Part shown: piece after piece, positions 12,812 through 21,624 of the stretch
Layout: each line of letters begins with the position of its first letter
Position numbering within the stretch: position 1 is the first letter of the stretch
Notes under the pieces: generated by a model
Seen by the model: only the letters and a program-made list of their open reading frames with translations
Told to the model about the DNA's origin: nothing
The model's database searches: none
Program-made: the position numbers and the translations under genes
NCBI RefSeq assembly: GCF_006335125.1
Contig: NZ_VDMO01000006.1
Location: forward strand, 62,001-126,000
Reading direction: 5' to 3'
Source: Deinococcus radiopugnans ATCC 19172
GTDB taxonomy: Bacteria > Deinococcota > Deinococci > Deinococcales > Deinococcaceae
DNA: 64,000 bases

Positions 12812-14032
12812 ATGGCCGTCTTCGAATACCGCGCACGTGACCGCTCTGGCAAAGTGCTCAAATCCCAGATGGAGGCCGAGACGGCGGCCCAGGTCCGCGA
12901 CACCCTGCGCGCCAAGAACCTGATGATCGTCGAGATCAAGGCCCCCAAGAGCGGCCTGAACGCCGACATTAAAATTCCCTTCCTGGACGACCGCCCGCCC
13001 AATCTCAAGCAGGTGTCGATCTTCAGCAAGCAGCTCGCCACGCTGATCAACGCTGGGGTGCCGCTGGTGCAGTCGCTGGCCGTGCTGCAGGGCCAGATCG
13101 AGCACAAGGGGTTTCAGAAGACCGTCAAGAACCTGCGCAGCGAGGTAGAGGCCGGGACCCCCCTGAGCGAGGCCATCGCCAAGTACCCCAAAGTGTTCAA
13201 CCGCCTGTACGTCAATCTGGTGCGCGCCGGGGAAACCAGCGGCACGCTGGACTCGGTGCTGGAGCGCATCGCCGCCTTTCAAGAAAAGGAACTGGCGCTG
13301 CGCGGCAAGATCAAGAGCGCGCTGACCTACCCGGTGGTGGTGCTGGTCTTCGCCATCCTGATCACCTACTTCCTGCTCACCACCATCGTGCCGCAGTTCG
13401 CGGGCATCCTGGCGCAGCTCAACGCGCCGCTGCCGTTCATCACCAAGATGCTGATGGCCGTGTCGGACTTCCTGAAGCACTCGACGTGGCTGATCGTGGT
13501 GTTCGGCGTCATCCTCACCTTCGCCTACCGCTGGGTCTACAAGACGCCCAAGGGGCGCACCACCATCGACGACATCAAGCTCAAGCTGCCGGTGTTCGGC
13601 AACCTGACCCAGAAAAGCGCCATCGCGTCGTTCGCGCGCACCTTCGGCCTGCTGATCAGCAGCGGCGTGAACATCATCGAGGCGCTGGAAATCACCAAGG
13701 GCACGGCGGACAACGCCATTGTCGAGGACACCATCGAAAACGCCAAAAACGTCGTGATGGTGGGCGAGCAGATGAGTTCGAGCCTCGCGACCAGCAAGGT
13801 CTTTCCGCCGATGGTGGTCAGCATGATCTCGATTGGCGAGGAAACCGGCGCGCTGGATTCGATGCTCTCCAAAGTGGGCGACTTCTACGACCGCGAGGTC
13901 GATGAGGCCGTCGACAGCATGACGGCGGCCATCGAGCCGATCATGATCGTCTTTCTGGGCGGCATCGTGGGCACCATCGTCGCGGGGATGTTCCTGCCGA
14001 TGTTCAGCATCATCGGCTCCCTCAGTCAGTAA
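12812..14032 (+). CDS. pilC: Type IV pilus inner-membrane platform protein
   Basis: A 406-residue GspF/PilC protein with two homologous T2SSF domains (about residues 68-195 and 270-395). Each begins with an FxxQLATLINAGVPLVQSL-like motif: SKQLATLINAGVPLVQSLA and ARTFGLLISSGVNIIEALE. Three membrane helices are visible (about 170-200, 220-245 and 378-402). It couples the pilus ATPases to pilin extraction; in Deinococcus and Thermus such pili serve DNA uptake and adhesion. Other pil genes are not adjacent. The TAA stop overlaps the target duplication of the transposon that begins immediately afterwards. Confidence 0.95.
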   Translation: MAVFEYRARDRSGKVLKSQMEAETAAQVRDTLRAKNLMIVEIKAPKSGLNADIKIPFLDDRPPNLKQVSIFSKQLATLINAGVPLVQSLAVLQGQIEHKGFQKTVKNLRSEVEAGTPLSEAIAKYPKVFNRLYVNLVRAGETSGTLDSVLERIAAFQEKELALRGKIKSALTYPVVVLVFAILITYFLLTTIVPQFAGILAQLNAPLPFITKMLMAVSDFLKHSTWLIVVFGVILTFAYRWVYKTPKGRTTIDDIKLKLPVFGNLTQKSAIASFARTFGLLISSGVNIIEALEITKGTADNAIVEDTIENAKNVVMVGEQMSSSLATSKVFPPMVVSMISIGEETGALDSMLSKVGDFYDREVDEAVDSMTAAIEPIMIVFLGGIVGTIVAGMFLPMFSIIGSLSQ

Positions 14033-14033
14033 C

Positions 14034-14077
14034 TGTCAAATTAAGCTGAGATTGTCACTTTTAAGCCCAGAATGTCA
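14034..14077 (+). repeat. Left end of the transposon: three TGTCA boxes
   Basis: Boxes begin at 14034, 14053 and 14073, each followed by an A/T-rich stretch and an AAGC(T/C)(G/C)AGA-like core. A hairpin-forming pair AGCCCGC/GCGGGCT and an outer CCCCAGCA/TGCTGGGG pair follow between about 14090 and 14122. Confidence 0.8.
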
Positions 14078-14193
14078 TCACCCCAGCAAGCCCGCTCACA
14101 AGGCGGGCTGTCATGCTGGGGTAGGATTGACAGTAGCAAAGCGCGCCCCCGACAACCGGCAGGACCTCCCACTCCCTCCCGATCACCAGGACC

Positions 14194-14814
14194 TCATGGG
14201 GAGGCGACTTCCACGCCCAGCCAGTCGCGCCACGTGTCCAGGTGCTCCCGCAACTCCGTGTTCTCGCGCCAGGCACTCATGACTCGGGCGTGCCAGTCCT
14301 GACGCACCTCCTGCGGAAGTGCCCACACCGCGCCCTCGCCCCTGGGCAGGGTCTGCAGGTAGTCGTTCACCCCCTGCAGGAACCCGGCAGTGCTGTCGCT
14401 GAGCCGTCTGTGAGCCCAGGTCAGGGTGGTGCGCTTCCCCTGTCCGGAGGCTTGCAGCGCCGCGAGGTGGACCCCATCGTCCCCGGGAGCGGAGGTGTCG
14501 ATCACCAGCGGGAACTCGCCCTCTCCACCGATGACTCGCCAGTGCGGGGACCAGCCTGGGCCGCCGTAGCCTTCCTGCGCGCGATGGAGTTCCGCGGCAC
14601 CGTACAGCGCCTGGTCGTTGCCGGAGGCAGGAAGGGCGAGCCCATCTGGGGAGAACACGCGGTACACCTCTATCCAGGCGGGTGGGAGCGCCAGGTCGCT
14701 CTCGGCCCGCAGAAGGTCGCCCTGCGAGGCCGGGCCAGGGGTGGGGGGGAGGCCGTGCGCCCGGACGAGCTCGGCCAGTTGGCGCGCCAGTGAGGGAAGG
14801 GCAGACGGGTCCAT
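14194..14814 (-). CDS. SMI1/KNR4 (SUKH) family protein, transposon cargo
   Basis: A 206-residue soluble protein. The N-terminal half fits the SUKH fold: an ESDLALPPAWIEVYRVFSPDG-like segment (about residues 37-57), followed by GWSPHWRVIGGEGEFPLVID, where the strand and Asp pattern that binds target toxins is found. SUKH proteins are usually immunity proteins for secreted nuclease or deaminase toxins. No toxin gene is adjacent, making this an orphan immunity-type gene. It is the only gene within the 971-bp element, on the strand opposite pilC. Its precise partner is unknown. Confidence 0.7.
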   Translation of the reverse strand: MDPSALPSLARQLAELVRAHGLPPTPGPASQGDLLRAESDLALPPAWIEVYRVFSPDGLALPASGNDQALYGAAELHRAQEGYGGPGWSPHWRVIGGEGEFPLVIDTSAPGDDGVHLAALQASGQGKRTTLTWAHRRLSDSTAGFLQGVNDYLQTLPRGEGAVWALPQEVRQDWHARVMSAWRENTELREHLDTWRDWLGVEVASP

Positions 14815-14901
14815 GGTTGACAGGCAGGTTAGCAGGGCCCTCAGCCTGGGTGCTGATTGGCGCCAGCGGCTCGCCTTGAAGCGTCAGGCCGCCAAAAAAG
14901 A

Positions 14902-15004
14902 TGACATTCTCAGCTTGACAAGCTCTGCTGACATGCCGCTTTATGCATTCAGAAAAGCTCGTGCTAAACGCTGGGTGTACTGACATACTCAAGTTAAATC
15001 GACA
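14902..15004 (-). repeat. Right end of the transposon: five inverted TGTCA/G boxes
   Basis: Read on the minus strand, boxes start at 15004 (TGTCG), 14985, 14933, 14920 and 14906 (all TGTCA). The innermost segment (AAGCTGAGAATGTCATC on the minus strand) repeats the left-end AAGCCCAGAATGTCATC with only two differences. Confidence 0.8.
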
Positions 15005-15070
15005 GTAACTGTTGTCGGCGGACAAGATACCTTCCCATTCGCCGATGTCTAGTCCCACCCACCCGACAGC

Positions 15071-15100
15071 AAGCGCGCCCGCCCAGGTGCGCTTTTTTTT
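15071..15100 (+). terminator. Rho-independent terminator, probably the original pilC terminator
   Basis: AAGCGC (15071-15076) pairs with GCGCTT (15089-15094) and is followed by a run of T. The transposon insertion has moved it about 1 kb away from the pilC stop codon. Confidence 0.7.
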
Positions 15101-15154
15101 GTTTGGAGCGCGTTGATTCCGCCGTCGAGCCAGGACGCGCCGACGGAACAACCA

Positions 15155-15183
15155 AGAAAAAGCCCACCGATCTGGCAGGCTTT
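15155..15183 (-). terminator. Terminator after the M42 peptidase gene
   Basis: On the minus strand AAAGCC (15183-15178) pairs with GGCTTT (15164-15159) followed by further T residues, about 50 bases after the peptidase stop codon. Confidence 0.6.
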
Positions 15184-15232
15184 CGCAAACGAGAACAAAG
15201 GGCACTCATAGCGCCCTCTCTGGCTGTCAGGC

Positions 15233-16312
15233 TTACACGCGCGTGAAGTCCGGCTGGCTTTCCAGCGCCCCAATCCATGCGGCGATGATGTCGATGCACG
15301 CCTTGACGTCCCGCACGTCCACCATCTCGCTGGGGCTGTGCATGTAGCGGTTGGGAATGCTGACCACCGCAGACGGCACGCCGCCGCGCACCAGCGTCAG
15401 GGCGTCGGCGTCGGTACCGGTGTAGCGGCCAGATGCGCTGAGGGTGTAGGGAATGTCGGCCTTCTTGGCGGCTTCGGTCATCTGGCGCAGCACCACCGGG
15501 CTGGTCATCGGGCCGACGGCCAGATTTGCGCCGCTGCCGAAGGGGGCCACGCCGTACTTCTTCTCGCTCACGCCGGGCTGCTTGGTTTCGTGCGTCACGT
15601 CCACGGCCACGCCCGCAATGGGATCGAGGCGGTGACCGCTGACGGAAGCGCCGAACACGCCGATTTCCTCCTGGCTGGTGCCGACGGCCACGACGCGGTG
15701 CTTGAGATCCGCCCCCTGCCCCTGCAGCGTCCGCAGGGCCTCAAGCACGATAAACGCGCCCACGCGGTTGTCCAGCGCGCGGCTCACGATCTTGTCGCCC
15801 ACCATCACCGGCCCCTGCTCAATCACGCCGTAGGTGCCCACCGGAATGCGCGCCTGCACGTCTTCCTTGCCCAGGCCCACATCGATCCACAGCTCTTCGA
15901 GCTTGCTGGCCTTGGTGCGTTCCTCGGCTTCCATCACGTGGATGGCCTTCTTGCCGATCACGCCGATCACGTCGCCGTCTGGGGCCAGCAGGCGGATGCG
16001 CTGGCCCACCAGCACCTGCGGGTCCCAGCCGCCCACGCCCAGGAAGCTGATCAGGCCCTCGTCGCCGATGTACGACACGATCAGGCCGATCTCGTCCAGG
16101 TGGCCCATCAGGGCAATCGCGGGAGCGTCCTCCGGCCCCAGTTCGGCGTACACGTTGCCGTAATGGTCCTCGCTGACGCGGGCAAAGGTGCTGGCCTCGG
16201 CCTTCCACACATCGGCGGCGCGGCGCTCCAGGCCGCTGGGGGCAGCCTCGGACAGCAGCTTGAACAGGAAGTCTTTGTTGATGCTGGCGTTCTGGTCTGA
16301 ATTGGCAGTCAC
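15233..16312 (-). CDS. M42-family metal-dependent aminopeptidase
   Basis: A 359-residue cytosolic enzyme of the FrvX/DeblockingAP family, which trims N-terminal residues from peptides. Metal ligands and catalytic residues are visible: ALMGHLDEIGLIV (His-x-Asp), SRALDNRVGAF (Asp), GTSQEEIGVFGA (catalytic Glu pair), GVAVDVTHETKQPG (Asp) and IPNRYMHSPSEMVDVRD (His). GTG 16312 is the start because TAGACT (16320-16325, minus strand) lies 7 bases upstream; an upstream in-frame ATG at 16354 would overlap that promoter. Confidence 0.92.
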   Translation of the reverse strand: MTANSDQNASINKDFLFKLLSEAAPSGLERRAADVWKAEASTFARVSEDHYGNVYAELGPEDAPAIALMGHLDEIGLIVSYIGDEGLISFLGVGGWDPQVLVGQRIRLLAPDGDVIGVIGKKAIHVMEAEERTKASKLEELWIDVGLGKEDVQARIPVGTYGVIEQGPVMVGDKIVSRALDNRVGAFIVLEALRTLQGQGADLKHRVVAVGTSQEEIGVFGASVSGHRLDPIAGVAVDVTHETKQPGVSEKKYGVAPFGSGANLAVGPMTSPVVLRQMTEAAKKADIPYTLSASGRYTGTDADALTLVRGGVPSAVVSIPNRYMHSPSEMVDVRDVKACIDIIAAWIGALESQPDFTRV

Positions 16313-16433
16313 GCGGGGCAGTCTAGAGCAGGCCTGCCAGCGCTGCACCTGCAAGGTGGCTTACCCCGGTCCCGTGGGCTGACACTGGACCGGGCCGCCT
16401 CCGGGGCACAGCCCTCCGCTATGCTCTTCAGCC

Positions 16434-16853
16434 ATGAGCCAGCCTCCCGGTCCACAGCGCCCCACCCCCACCAATGTCGGTCCTGCGCCGGACATCGACG
16501 TCAGTGTGCAGGTCACGCATCTGGCCGCCCAGAGTACTCCGGAACGGCGGGTCTTCACGTACGTGATCCGCATCGAGAACCGCAGTGACCAGACCTGGAA
16601 ACTGCTCGCGCGGCACTGGAGCATCGTGGACGCGCACGGCCACGAGATTCAGGTGGACGGCGACGGCGTGGTGGGCGAGCAGCCGGTGATCGCGCCGGGC
16701 GGCACTTTCGTCTACGACTCCTTCGTGACCGTGGAGGCCACGCCGGGGCGCATGGGCGGCCATTACACCATGCAGGACGCCTGGGGCACGCAGGTGCGGG
16801 TGCCGGTTCCCACCTTCATGCTGGACGTGCCGGGGCAGCGGACGCTGAACTAG
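16434..16853 (+). CDS. apaG: ApaG (Co2+/Mg2+ efflux-associated) protein
   Basis: A 139-residue single-domain protein of the ApaG/DUF525 fold. It has YVIRIENRSDQTWKLLARHW, DGHEIQ-like IVDAHGHEIQVDGDGVVGEQPVI, PGGTFVYDSF and GGHYTMQDAWG. The biochemical role of ApaG remains unclear in bacteria. The ~25-residue proline-rich N-terminus is longer than usual. TATGCT ends 8 bases before ATG 16434 (leaderless type). The gene ends 3 bases from the convergent queA stop. Confidence 0.92.
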   Translation: MSQPPGPQRPTPTNVGPAPDIDVSVQVTHLAAQSTPERRVFTYVIRIENRSDQTWKLLARHWSIVDAHGHEIQVDGDGVVGEQPVIAPGGTFVYDSFVTVEATPGRMGGHYTMQDAWGTQVRVPVPTFMLDVPGQRTLN

Positions 16854-16856
16854 GCG

Positions 16857-17930
16857 CTACCCGGACGTGTCGCCCCGCCGATTCTCCAGCAGCATGGCGT
16901 CTCCCAGCGAATAGAAGCGGTAGTCGCCCGCCAGCGCGGCGTCGTAGGCGGCCCGAATGCGGTCCTCTCCGGCAAAGGCGGCCACCAGCAGCAGCAGCGT
17001 GCTGCCCGGCAGGTGAAGGTTGGTCAAGAGCAGGTCCGGAACACGCACCTGGGTGCCGGGGGTGATGAAGATGCGCGTGTCGCCCTCGCCTGCCTGCACC
17101 GCTGTCCCGTCCCAGGCGCTTTCCAGCGTGCGGACGGTGGTGGTCCCGACGGCGACGACGCGGCGGCCCTGTGCCCTGGCACGGTTGATGGCCTTCGCGG
17201 TGGCTTCACTGACCACGTACCGCTCGGCGTGCATGGTGTGGTCCGCCACCGAGCCCGTGATGGGCCGGAACGTTCCCGCGCCCACGTGCAGGGTCACGGC
17301 GCAGCGTTCCACGCCCATGGCGTCCAGCGTTGAGAGCAGATTCGGCGTGAAGTGCAGCCCGGCAGTGGGGGCCGCCACGCTGCCGGGATCGCGGGCGTAG
17401 ACCGTCTGATAACGCTCGCGCCACACCTCGTCGTCGTCTCCCGCATCAATGTACGGCGGCAGCGGCAGCCGCCCGATCTCGTCCAGATGCGGCTTGAGGT
17501 CATGCTCGAAACGCAAGAGGCGTGCGCCGTCTTCCAGAATGCCCACCACTTCGGCCCGGTGCTCGCCCAGCCAGAGTTCCTTCCCGGCCCGTCTGGCCGG
17601 TTTCAGGTAGGCGCTCCACACGTTGTTTTCTTCCTCGCGCAGCAGCATGACTTCCACCGCGCCGCCGCCGTGGCCTTCGGGGGTCACGGGCTTGCGGGCC
17701 ATCACGCGGGCGGGAATCACCCGGCTCTGGTTGAAAACCAGCAGGTCGCCGGGGCGCAGCAGCGTGGGGAGGTCGCTGAAGACGTGGGGCGAAATCTCGT
17801 GCGGCCCCACCACCATCAGCCTGGAAGAATCGCGCGGCTCGGCCCCGGTCTGGGCGATGCGTTCCGGCGGCAGCGTGAAGTTCAGGCGGGCCAGCACGGC
17901 GTCCGCGTCATGGAGGTTCGGGTCAGGCAT
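16857..17930 (-). CDS. queA: tRNA preQ1(34) S-adenosylmethionine ribosyltransferase-isomerase
   Basis: A 357-residue enzyme that transfers the ribosyl group of SAM to preQ1 in tRNA wobble position 34, making epoxyqueuosine. Signature segments: FTLPPERIAQTGAEPRDSSRL, LRPGDLLVFNQSRVIPARV, ARDPGSVAAPTAGLHFT, TLHVGAGTFRPI and AVGTTTVRTLESAW. It lies 8 bases downstream of the NYN-domain gene and is likely in one operon with it. Confidence 0.96.
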   Translation of the reverse strand: MPDPNLHDADAVLARLNFTLPPERIAQTGAEPRDSSRLMVVGPHEISPHVFSDLPTLLRPGDLLVFNQSRVIPARVMARKPVTPEGHGGGAVEVMLLREEENNVWSAYLKPARRAGKELWLGEHRAEVVGILEDGARLLRFEHDLKPHLDEIGRLPLPPYIDAGDDDEVWRERYQTVYARDPGSVAAPTAGLHFTPNLLSTLDAMGVERCAVTLHVGAGTFRPITGSVADHTMHAERYVVSEATAKAINRARAQGRRVVAVGTTTVRTLESAWDGTAVQAGEGDTRIFITPGTQVRVPDLLLTNLHLPGSTLLLLVAAFAGEDRIRAAYDAALAGDYRFYSLGDAMLLENRRGDTSG

Positions 17931-17938
17931 GGGCGGGG

Positions 17939-18511
17939 TTACTGAACGGTCTCTTCCGGCTTCGGCTCGTCGGCCTTGGCGTTGTTCCGCTGGCGGGCGG
18001 GCATCAGCGCCCCCTCGATGTCGGGCAGGTGCAGAAAGCGGTCGGCGGCGTCGATCAGCTTCTGGGCGGTGTGCTCACGGAAGGCGATCACCTCCACCCG
18101 CTTGCCGCGCTCCTGCAACACTTCCACGATGTCGGTAAAGTCGCCGTCGCCGCTGCCCAGCACCACCACGTCGAGGTGGTCCATCAGCCGCACCATGTCG
18201 GCCACGATGCCCATGTCCCAGTTGCCCTCGTAGATGGGCTTGCCGCCGTCCGTGACGTGGTGCAGGTGCAGGTTCATGCGCCGCACCTTGAAGCCCAGCG
18301 TGGACAGCTTGTAGATGAAGGGGCGGGCGGTGGCCTCGTTCTCGCGCTCTACCGTGTACGAGATGGCGTGCAGCAGTTCGCGTCCGTCGACCGCCACGTT
18401 CAGCAGCGTCTCGAAGTTGACCGTGCGCTCCAGCAGATCGCGCGCCGAGTGGTACAGGTTCTGGGTGTCGATAAACACGCCCACGCGGGGGCGGTGAACA
18501 ACGTAGTGCAT
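17939..18511 (-). CDS. NYN-domain (LabA/PIN-like) protein
   Basis: A 190-residue protein with the NYN/DUF88 fold. Acidic metal-site residues are visible in VGVFIDTQNLYHSARD, GNWDMGIVADMVRLMD and VVVLGSGDGDFTDIVEVLQERG, the three conserved clusters of the PIN-like nuclease family. The C-terminal ~20 residues are charged. Such proteins are predicted RNases acting on RNA or tRNA; its position upstream of queA hints at tRNA or RNA metabolism, but this is inference. ATG 18511 follows a clear AGGAG site. Confidence 0.88.
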   Translation of the reverse strand: MHYVVHRPRVGVFIDTQNLYHSARDLLERTVNFETLLNVAVDGRELLHAISYTVERENEATARPFIYKLSTLGFKVRRMNLHLHHVTDGGKPIYEGNWDMGIVADMVRLMDHLDVVVLGSGDGDFTDIVEVLQERGKRVEVIAFREHTAQKLIDAADRFLHLPDIEGALMPARQRNNAKADEPKPEETVQ

Positions 18512-18745
18512 AGGGAGTTCTCCTGTTGTGGGTGGAGCAAAAAGGGATGGGGCGAGCAGTGAATTAAGGGAAAAGCCCAAAAAAAACAGAGAGGGAAATG
18601 CCAGACCGAGTTTAACACCAGGCTGACTCCAGTCGATCACCTCGAACCGCAGAGTCAGACAGAAGAAGCGTACTGGCGTGCCCGAATGCCTGAATCGTAC
18701 AGGCTTCCTCCGTCTTGATGGACAATGGAGGCAACTGTGCTTTCC

Positions 18746-19909
18746 CTACACCTCTCTCAGTAACGCGCGTGCGGATCGGGAGATCGTCACGTCCTGGAGA
18801 AAGGTGGTCACTTGCCGGGCAAACGGCTCTGGGGGGAAATTCCGTCGGCAGGCCTCTTCTCCAGCCTGGGCAAGTCGAGCCGCGTAGACAGGATCCTCAA
18901 TCAGCCGAGTTACTTTTTCTGCCAGATCCTGCACATTACGCGGCTCAAACAGCAGGCCCGTCTCACCGTCGCGGATGAGTTCCGGCAGGGCAAAGGCCCG
19001 CGCCGCCACGACGGGACGCTGGGCAAGCATGGCCTCAATGACGGCGAGGCCAAACGCTTCCTCAGTGGCAACGTGAACATAGATGTCGACCAGCCCCAGC
19101 ACTGCCCGCGCGTCCTTGCGGGGCCCGAGGAACAGGATGCGGTCGCTGGAATCCAGCTGGCTGGCCAACCGGACCATGGCGTCGTGATCCGGCCCATTGC
19201 CGAGCAGCAGCAGATACAACTTGGGGAACTTTTTCGCCAGCACATCGAAGGTGTGCAGCAGGGTCGCGTGATCCTTGTAATACACGAAGTGCGCCATATA
19301 CCCGAGTACGGTGGCGTCTTCCGGCAAACCAAATTCTCTTCGCTTCTGACCGCCGTAGGGTTGCCAGTCCGGATTGTTTTCCGGAGGCTCCACCGAATTA
19401 TAGATAATGGTGTCTTCGCCACGATACCCTTCGGGGCGATTGTTGACCATCACGGCCTCTGAAACGTAGATCAGTGGGTCGTGCCGGGCCAGGGTTGAGA
19501 AAATAAAATTCTTAATTGGGTTAGTCTTCAGCTGGTTAATGGTGTGAATCCAGTACACCACCGGCGTACCGCTGAAAAGTGTGGCGACTTTCCCGACCAG
19601 ATAGGATCGAAAAGAATTCGCAACCACGACATCGAGTGATTCCGAACGCATCAGCTTTCTCAGCCGGAGGGCCGATTGCAGGATGCTGGCATTGCCCAGA
19701 TGTTCCACTCTCGCGTCGACGGACTCAAAAAGTTCAACCGTCGATTTTTGTGGGACATCAAGGCTGGCAACAAAAACGCTCAGCACATCCTTGGGCCTGT
19801 AACGAGCGACTTTGGAAAGGACCTGGGTAATACCGCTGCTGTAAATAAGCGGAACATCCACGAATATCGCCCGCAGGGGACGGCGATCTGACAGCGGCAA
19901 ATCAGGCAT
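18746..19909 (-). CDS. Glycosyltransferase family 4 protein
   Basis: About 387 residues with a GT-B fold. The C-terminal domain shows RREFGLPEDATVLGYM, LLLLGNGPDHDAM, ILFLGPRKDARAVLG and the nucleotide-sugar-binding ATEEAFGLAVIEAMLAQRPVVA (E-x7-E motif), followed by DGETGLLFEP. It should transfer a sugar onto a surface polysaccharide precursor. The start is uncertain: ATG 19909 fits the N-terminal Rossmann strand but lacks a ribosome site. It is divergent from a Wzx-type flippase, consistent with an envelope polysaccharide locus. Confidence 0.88.
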   Translation of the reverse strand: MPDLPLSDRRPLRAIFVDVPLIYSSGITQVLSKVARYRPKDVLSVFVASLDVPQKSTVELFESVDARVEHLGNASILQSALRLRKLMRSESLDVVVANSFRSYLVGKVATLFSGTPVVYWIHTINQLKTNPIKNFIFSTLARHDPLIYVSEAVMVNNRPEGYRGEDTIIYNSVEPPENNPDWQPYGGQKRREFGLPEDATVLGYMAHFVYYKDHATLLHTFDVLAKKFPKLYLLLLGNGPDHDAMVRLASQLDSSDRILFLGPRKDARAVLGLVDIYVHVATEEAFGLAVIEAMLAQRPVVAARAFALPELIRDGETGLLFEPRNVQDLAEKVTRLIEDPVYAARLAQAGEEACRRNFPPEPFARQVTTFLQDVTISRSARALLREV

Positions 19910-20130
19910 AACGGGCTGAAGTAGACCACGCCTGCAGTTACCGAAAGGTAAACCTGGAGGCCACGCCCCGACAAGCCGTTCTCGCGCACTCGCCGAAAAG
20001 CAAGGGAAGCGCACTGGAGAGCCCATCCAACCGAGACTCCACCCCAGGGGCGTGCATTCGGTCCCACAATTTTAGAGAAGCCTAGTCCGGACCACTCCAG
20101 ACATGGCAATCCCCAATTCGACTATGATTC

Positions 20131-21624
20131 GTGACGCCAGTGAGTAGCCTCAAAGAGAAGACCGTCAATGCGATGAAGTGGAGCTATCTCTCCATGTTCG
20201 TTGGACTAGCGCTGCAGCTGTTTTTTGCGGCCATCCTGTCACGCCTCCTCACAAAGCAGGAGTTCGGCGTGTGGGCCATAGCCGCTGTACTTCAGAGATT
20301 CGGCCAGTTCATTACCGACCTCGGCATCGGGCGAGCGATCGTGCAAAAGGCGAAGCTCACCGAGCAGGACATCCGGGCGGGGTTCACGGCGGCCATGCTG
20401 CTGGGTCTCCTGACGACCGTGCTGGCCTGGCTCGTCGCCCCGGCCGCGAGCCGGTTCTATCCGGACCTGCCGAATCTGACGACTGTTTTCCGGGGGTACG
20501 CCCTGGTCTACATGCTGAGCAGCGGCATCATTATTTCCAGCAGCCTGCTGCGACGGGCCCTGAATTTCAAGCCGCTGGTCAGGGCTGAACTGACTTCCTA
20601 CGCCATCGGACACGGCGTCATCGGCCTCGGCGCTGCGTATCTGGGTTACGGGACGCTGAGCCTGGTCGTCAGCGCCATCGCGCAGGCCGTGATTCAGCTG
20701 GCCCTGCTGTACTCCGCGACCCGGCATTCCGTAAAACCGGTTTTCAATTGGAGCGCCTACCAGGGCCTGCTGAGCTTCGGAGTCAAAGCCACGGCCGTCA
20801 GTCTGCTGGAGTACCTCAGCTCTATTCTCGACACACTGATCATCGGCAAGCTGTACTCACCCGTCGCGCTCGGGGCATACAGCCGGACCTTCAGCACGCT
20901 GGCGATGCCGGCGACCAATTTCGCCAGCAGTCTGTCCAGGGTCATGGCGCCGTCTTTCAGCGCCGTTCAAAACGAGCCTGAGCGGCTTCGCCGGGCCTAC
21001 CTGTCCGGGCTACGGGCCGTGGCGATTGTGATCAGCAGCGCGACCGGCTGCATCCTGATTGACGCGCCGGAGATTGTAAAAGTCATGCTCGGCCCCAATT
21101 ATCTGGACTCCATCACGCTGATGCAGATCTTTGCCCTGTACATTCCCTTCGCCGTGCTGACCAACCTGTCGGCAGTGCTGGCCGAGGCGACCGCGCGCCT
21201 GAACGTGAAGATCGGAATTCAGGCCGCGTACCTGGTGACACTTGGGCTTGCCTTCTGGCTGACCTACAGTCTGGGCGGACGGGTCGAGGAAATCGCCATG
21301 GTGCTGGTGGGGACGAGTGCGCTGCGGAGTGCGGCGTTCGCCGTGGTGGCCCGGAGCATTATCGGCGGGGGTGGCCGTCAAATCGCGCTCACGTACGGCA
21401 TGGGCGCACTCTATTTCGCTGGGTCTGCCCTGTTCACCGCCGCGGTCGTGTTCTCTCTGAGATCCTTGAACCTGCCTCTACCTGTCCTGTTCATCGCCGA
21501 GATGGCGCTTGGTCTGCTGGTGGTGGCGTCCGTGGTGCTGCTCGGACCCCCCAGCGAACTTCAGACCATGGCACGCGCCGCCGTTCAGCAATTGCGCGGG
21601 CGTTTAATCAACTCCACCGGTTAG
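20131..21624 (+). CDS. Lipopolysaccharide/oligosaccharide flippase (Wzx/MATE-like)
   Basis: A 497-residue membrane protein with about fourteen hydrophobic helices. The N-terminus KWSYLSMFVGLALQLFFAAILSRLL, followed by TKQEFGVWAIA, is typical of the polysaccharide-transport (RfbX/WzxC) family that flips undecaprenyl-linked sugar units across the membrane. The start is GTG 20131 or GTG 20140. A TATGAT box (20123-20128) immediately upstream would place transcription start close to 20135, favouring 20140 as a leaderless start. It pairs with the divergent glycosyltransferase. Confidence 0.88.
   Translation: MTPVSSLKEKTVNAMKWSYLSMFVGLALQLFFAAILSRLLTKQEFGVWAIAAVLQRFGQFITDLGIGRAIVQKAKLTEQDIRAGFTAAMLLGLLTTVLAWLVAPAASRFYPDLPNLTTVFRGYALVYMLSSGIIISSSLLRRALNFKPLVRAELTSYAIGHGVIGLGAAYLGYGTLSLVVSAIAQAVIQLALLYSATRHSVKPVFNWSAYQGLLSFGVKATAVSLLEYLSSILDTLIIGKLYSPVALGAYSRTFSTLAMPATNFASSLSRVMAPSFSAVQNEPERLRRAYLSGLRAVAIVISSATGCILIDAPEIVKVMLGPNYLDSITLMQIFALYIPFAVLTNLSAVLAEATARLNVKIGIQAAYLVTLGLAFWLTYSLGGRVEEIAMVLVGTSALRSAAFAVVARSIIGGGGRQIALTYGMGALYFAGSALFTAAVVFSLRSLNLPLPVLFIAEMALGLLVVASVVLLGPPSELQTMARAAVQQLRGRLINSTG

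Larger units (their letters stand above)
14034..15004. mobile_element. Non-autonomous transposon (IS21/Tn7-like ends) carrying a SUKH gene
   Basis: The element is 971 bp. It begins 5'-TGTCAAATTAAGC at 14034 and ends TTTAAATCGACA-like at 15004, i.e. TGT...ACA. A perfect 5-bp direct duplication GTAAC flanks it at 14029-14033 and 15005-15009. The first 26 bases of the two ends match at about 20 positions when one is inverted. Repeated TGTCA boxes occur at 14034, 14053 and 14073 on the left and, inverted, at 15004, 14985, 14933, 14920 and 14906 on the right, spaced 19-20 bases near the tips. This is the arrangement of IS21-family or Tn7/Tn5053-type transposase sites. No transposase is encoded; the only gene is the SUKH-domain cargo. 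Confidence 0.85.

Noticed and set aside
14034..15004. Type V-K CRISPR-associated transposon (CAST)
   Set aside because: The TGTCA-rich ends recall CAST ends, but there is no tns, cas12k or CRISPR array and the element is under 1 kb.
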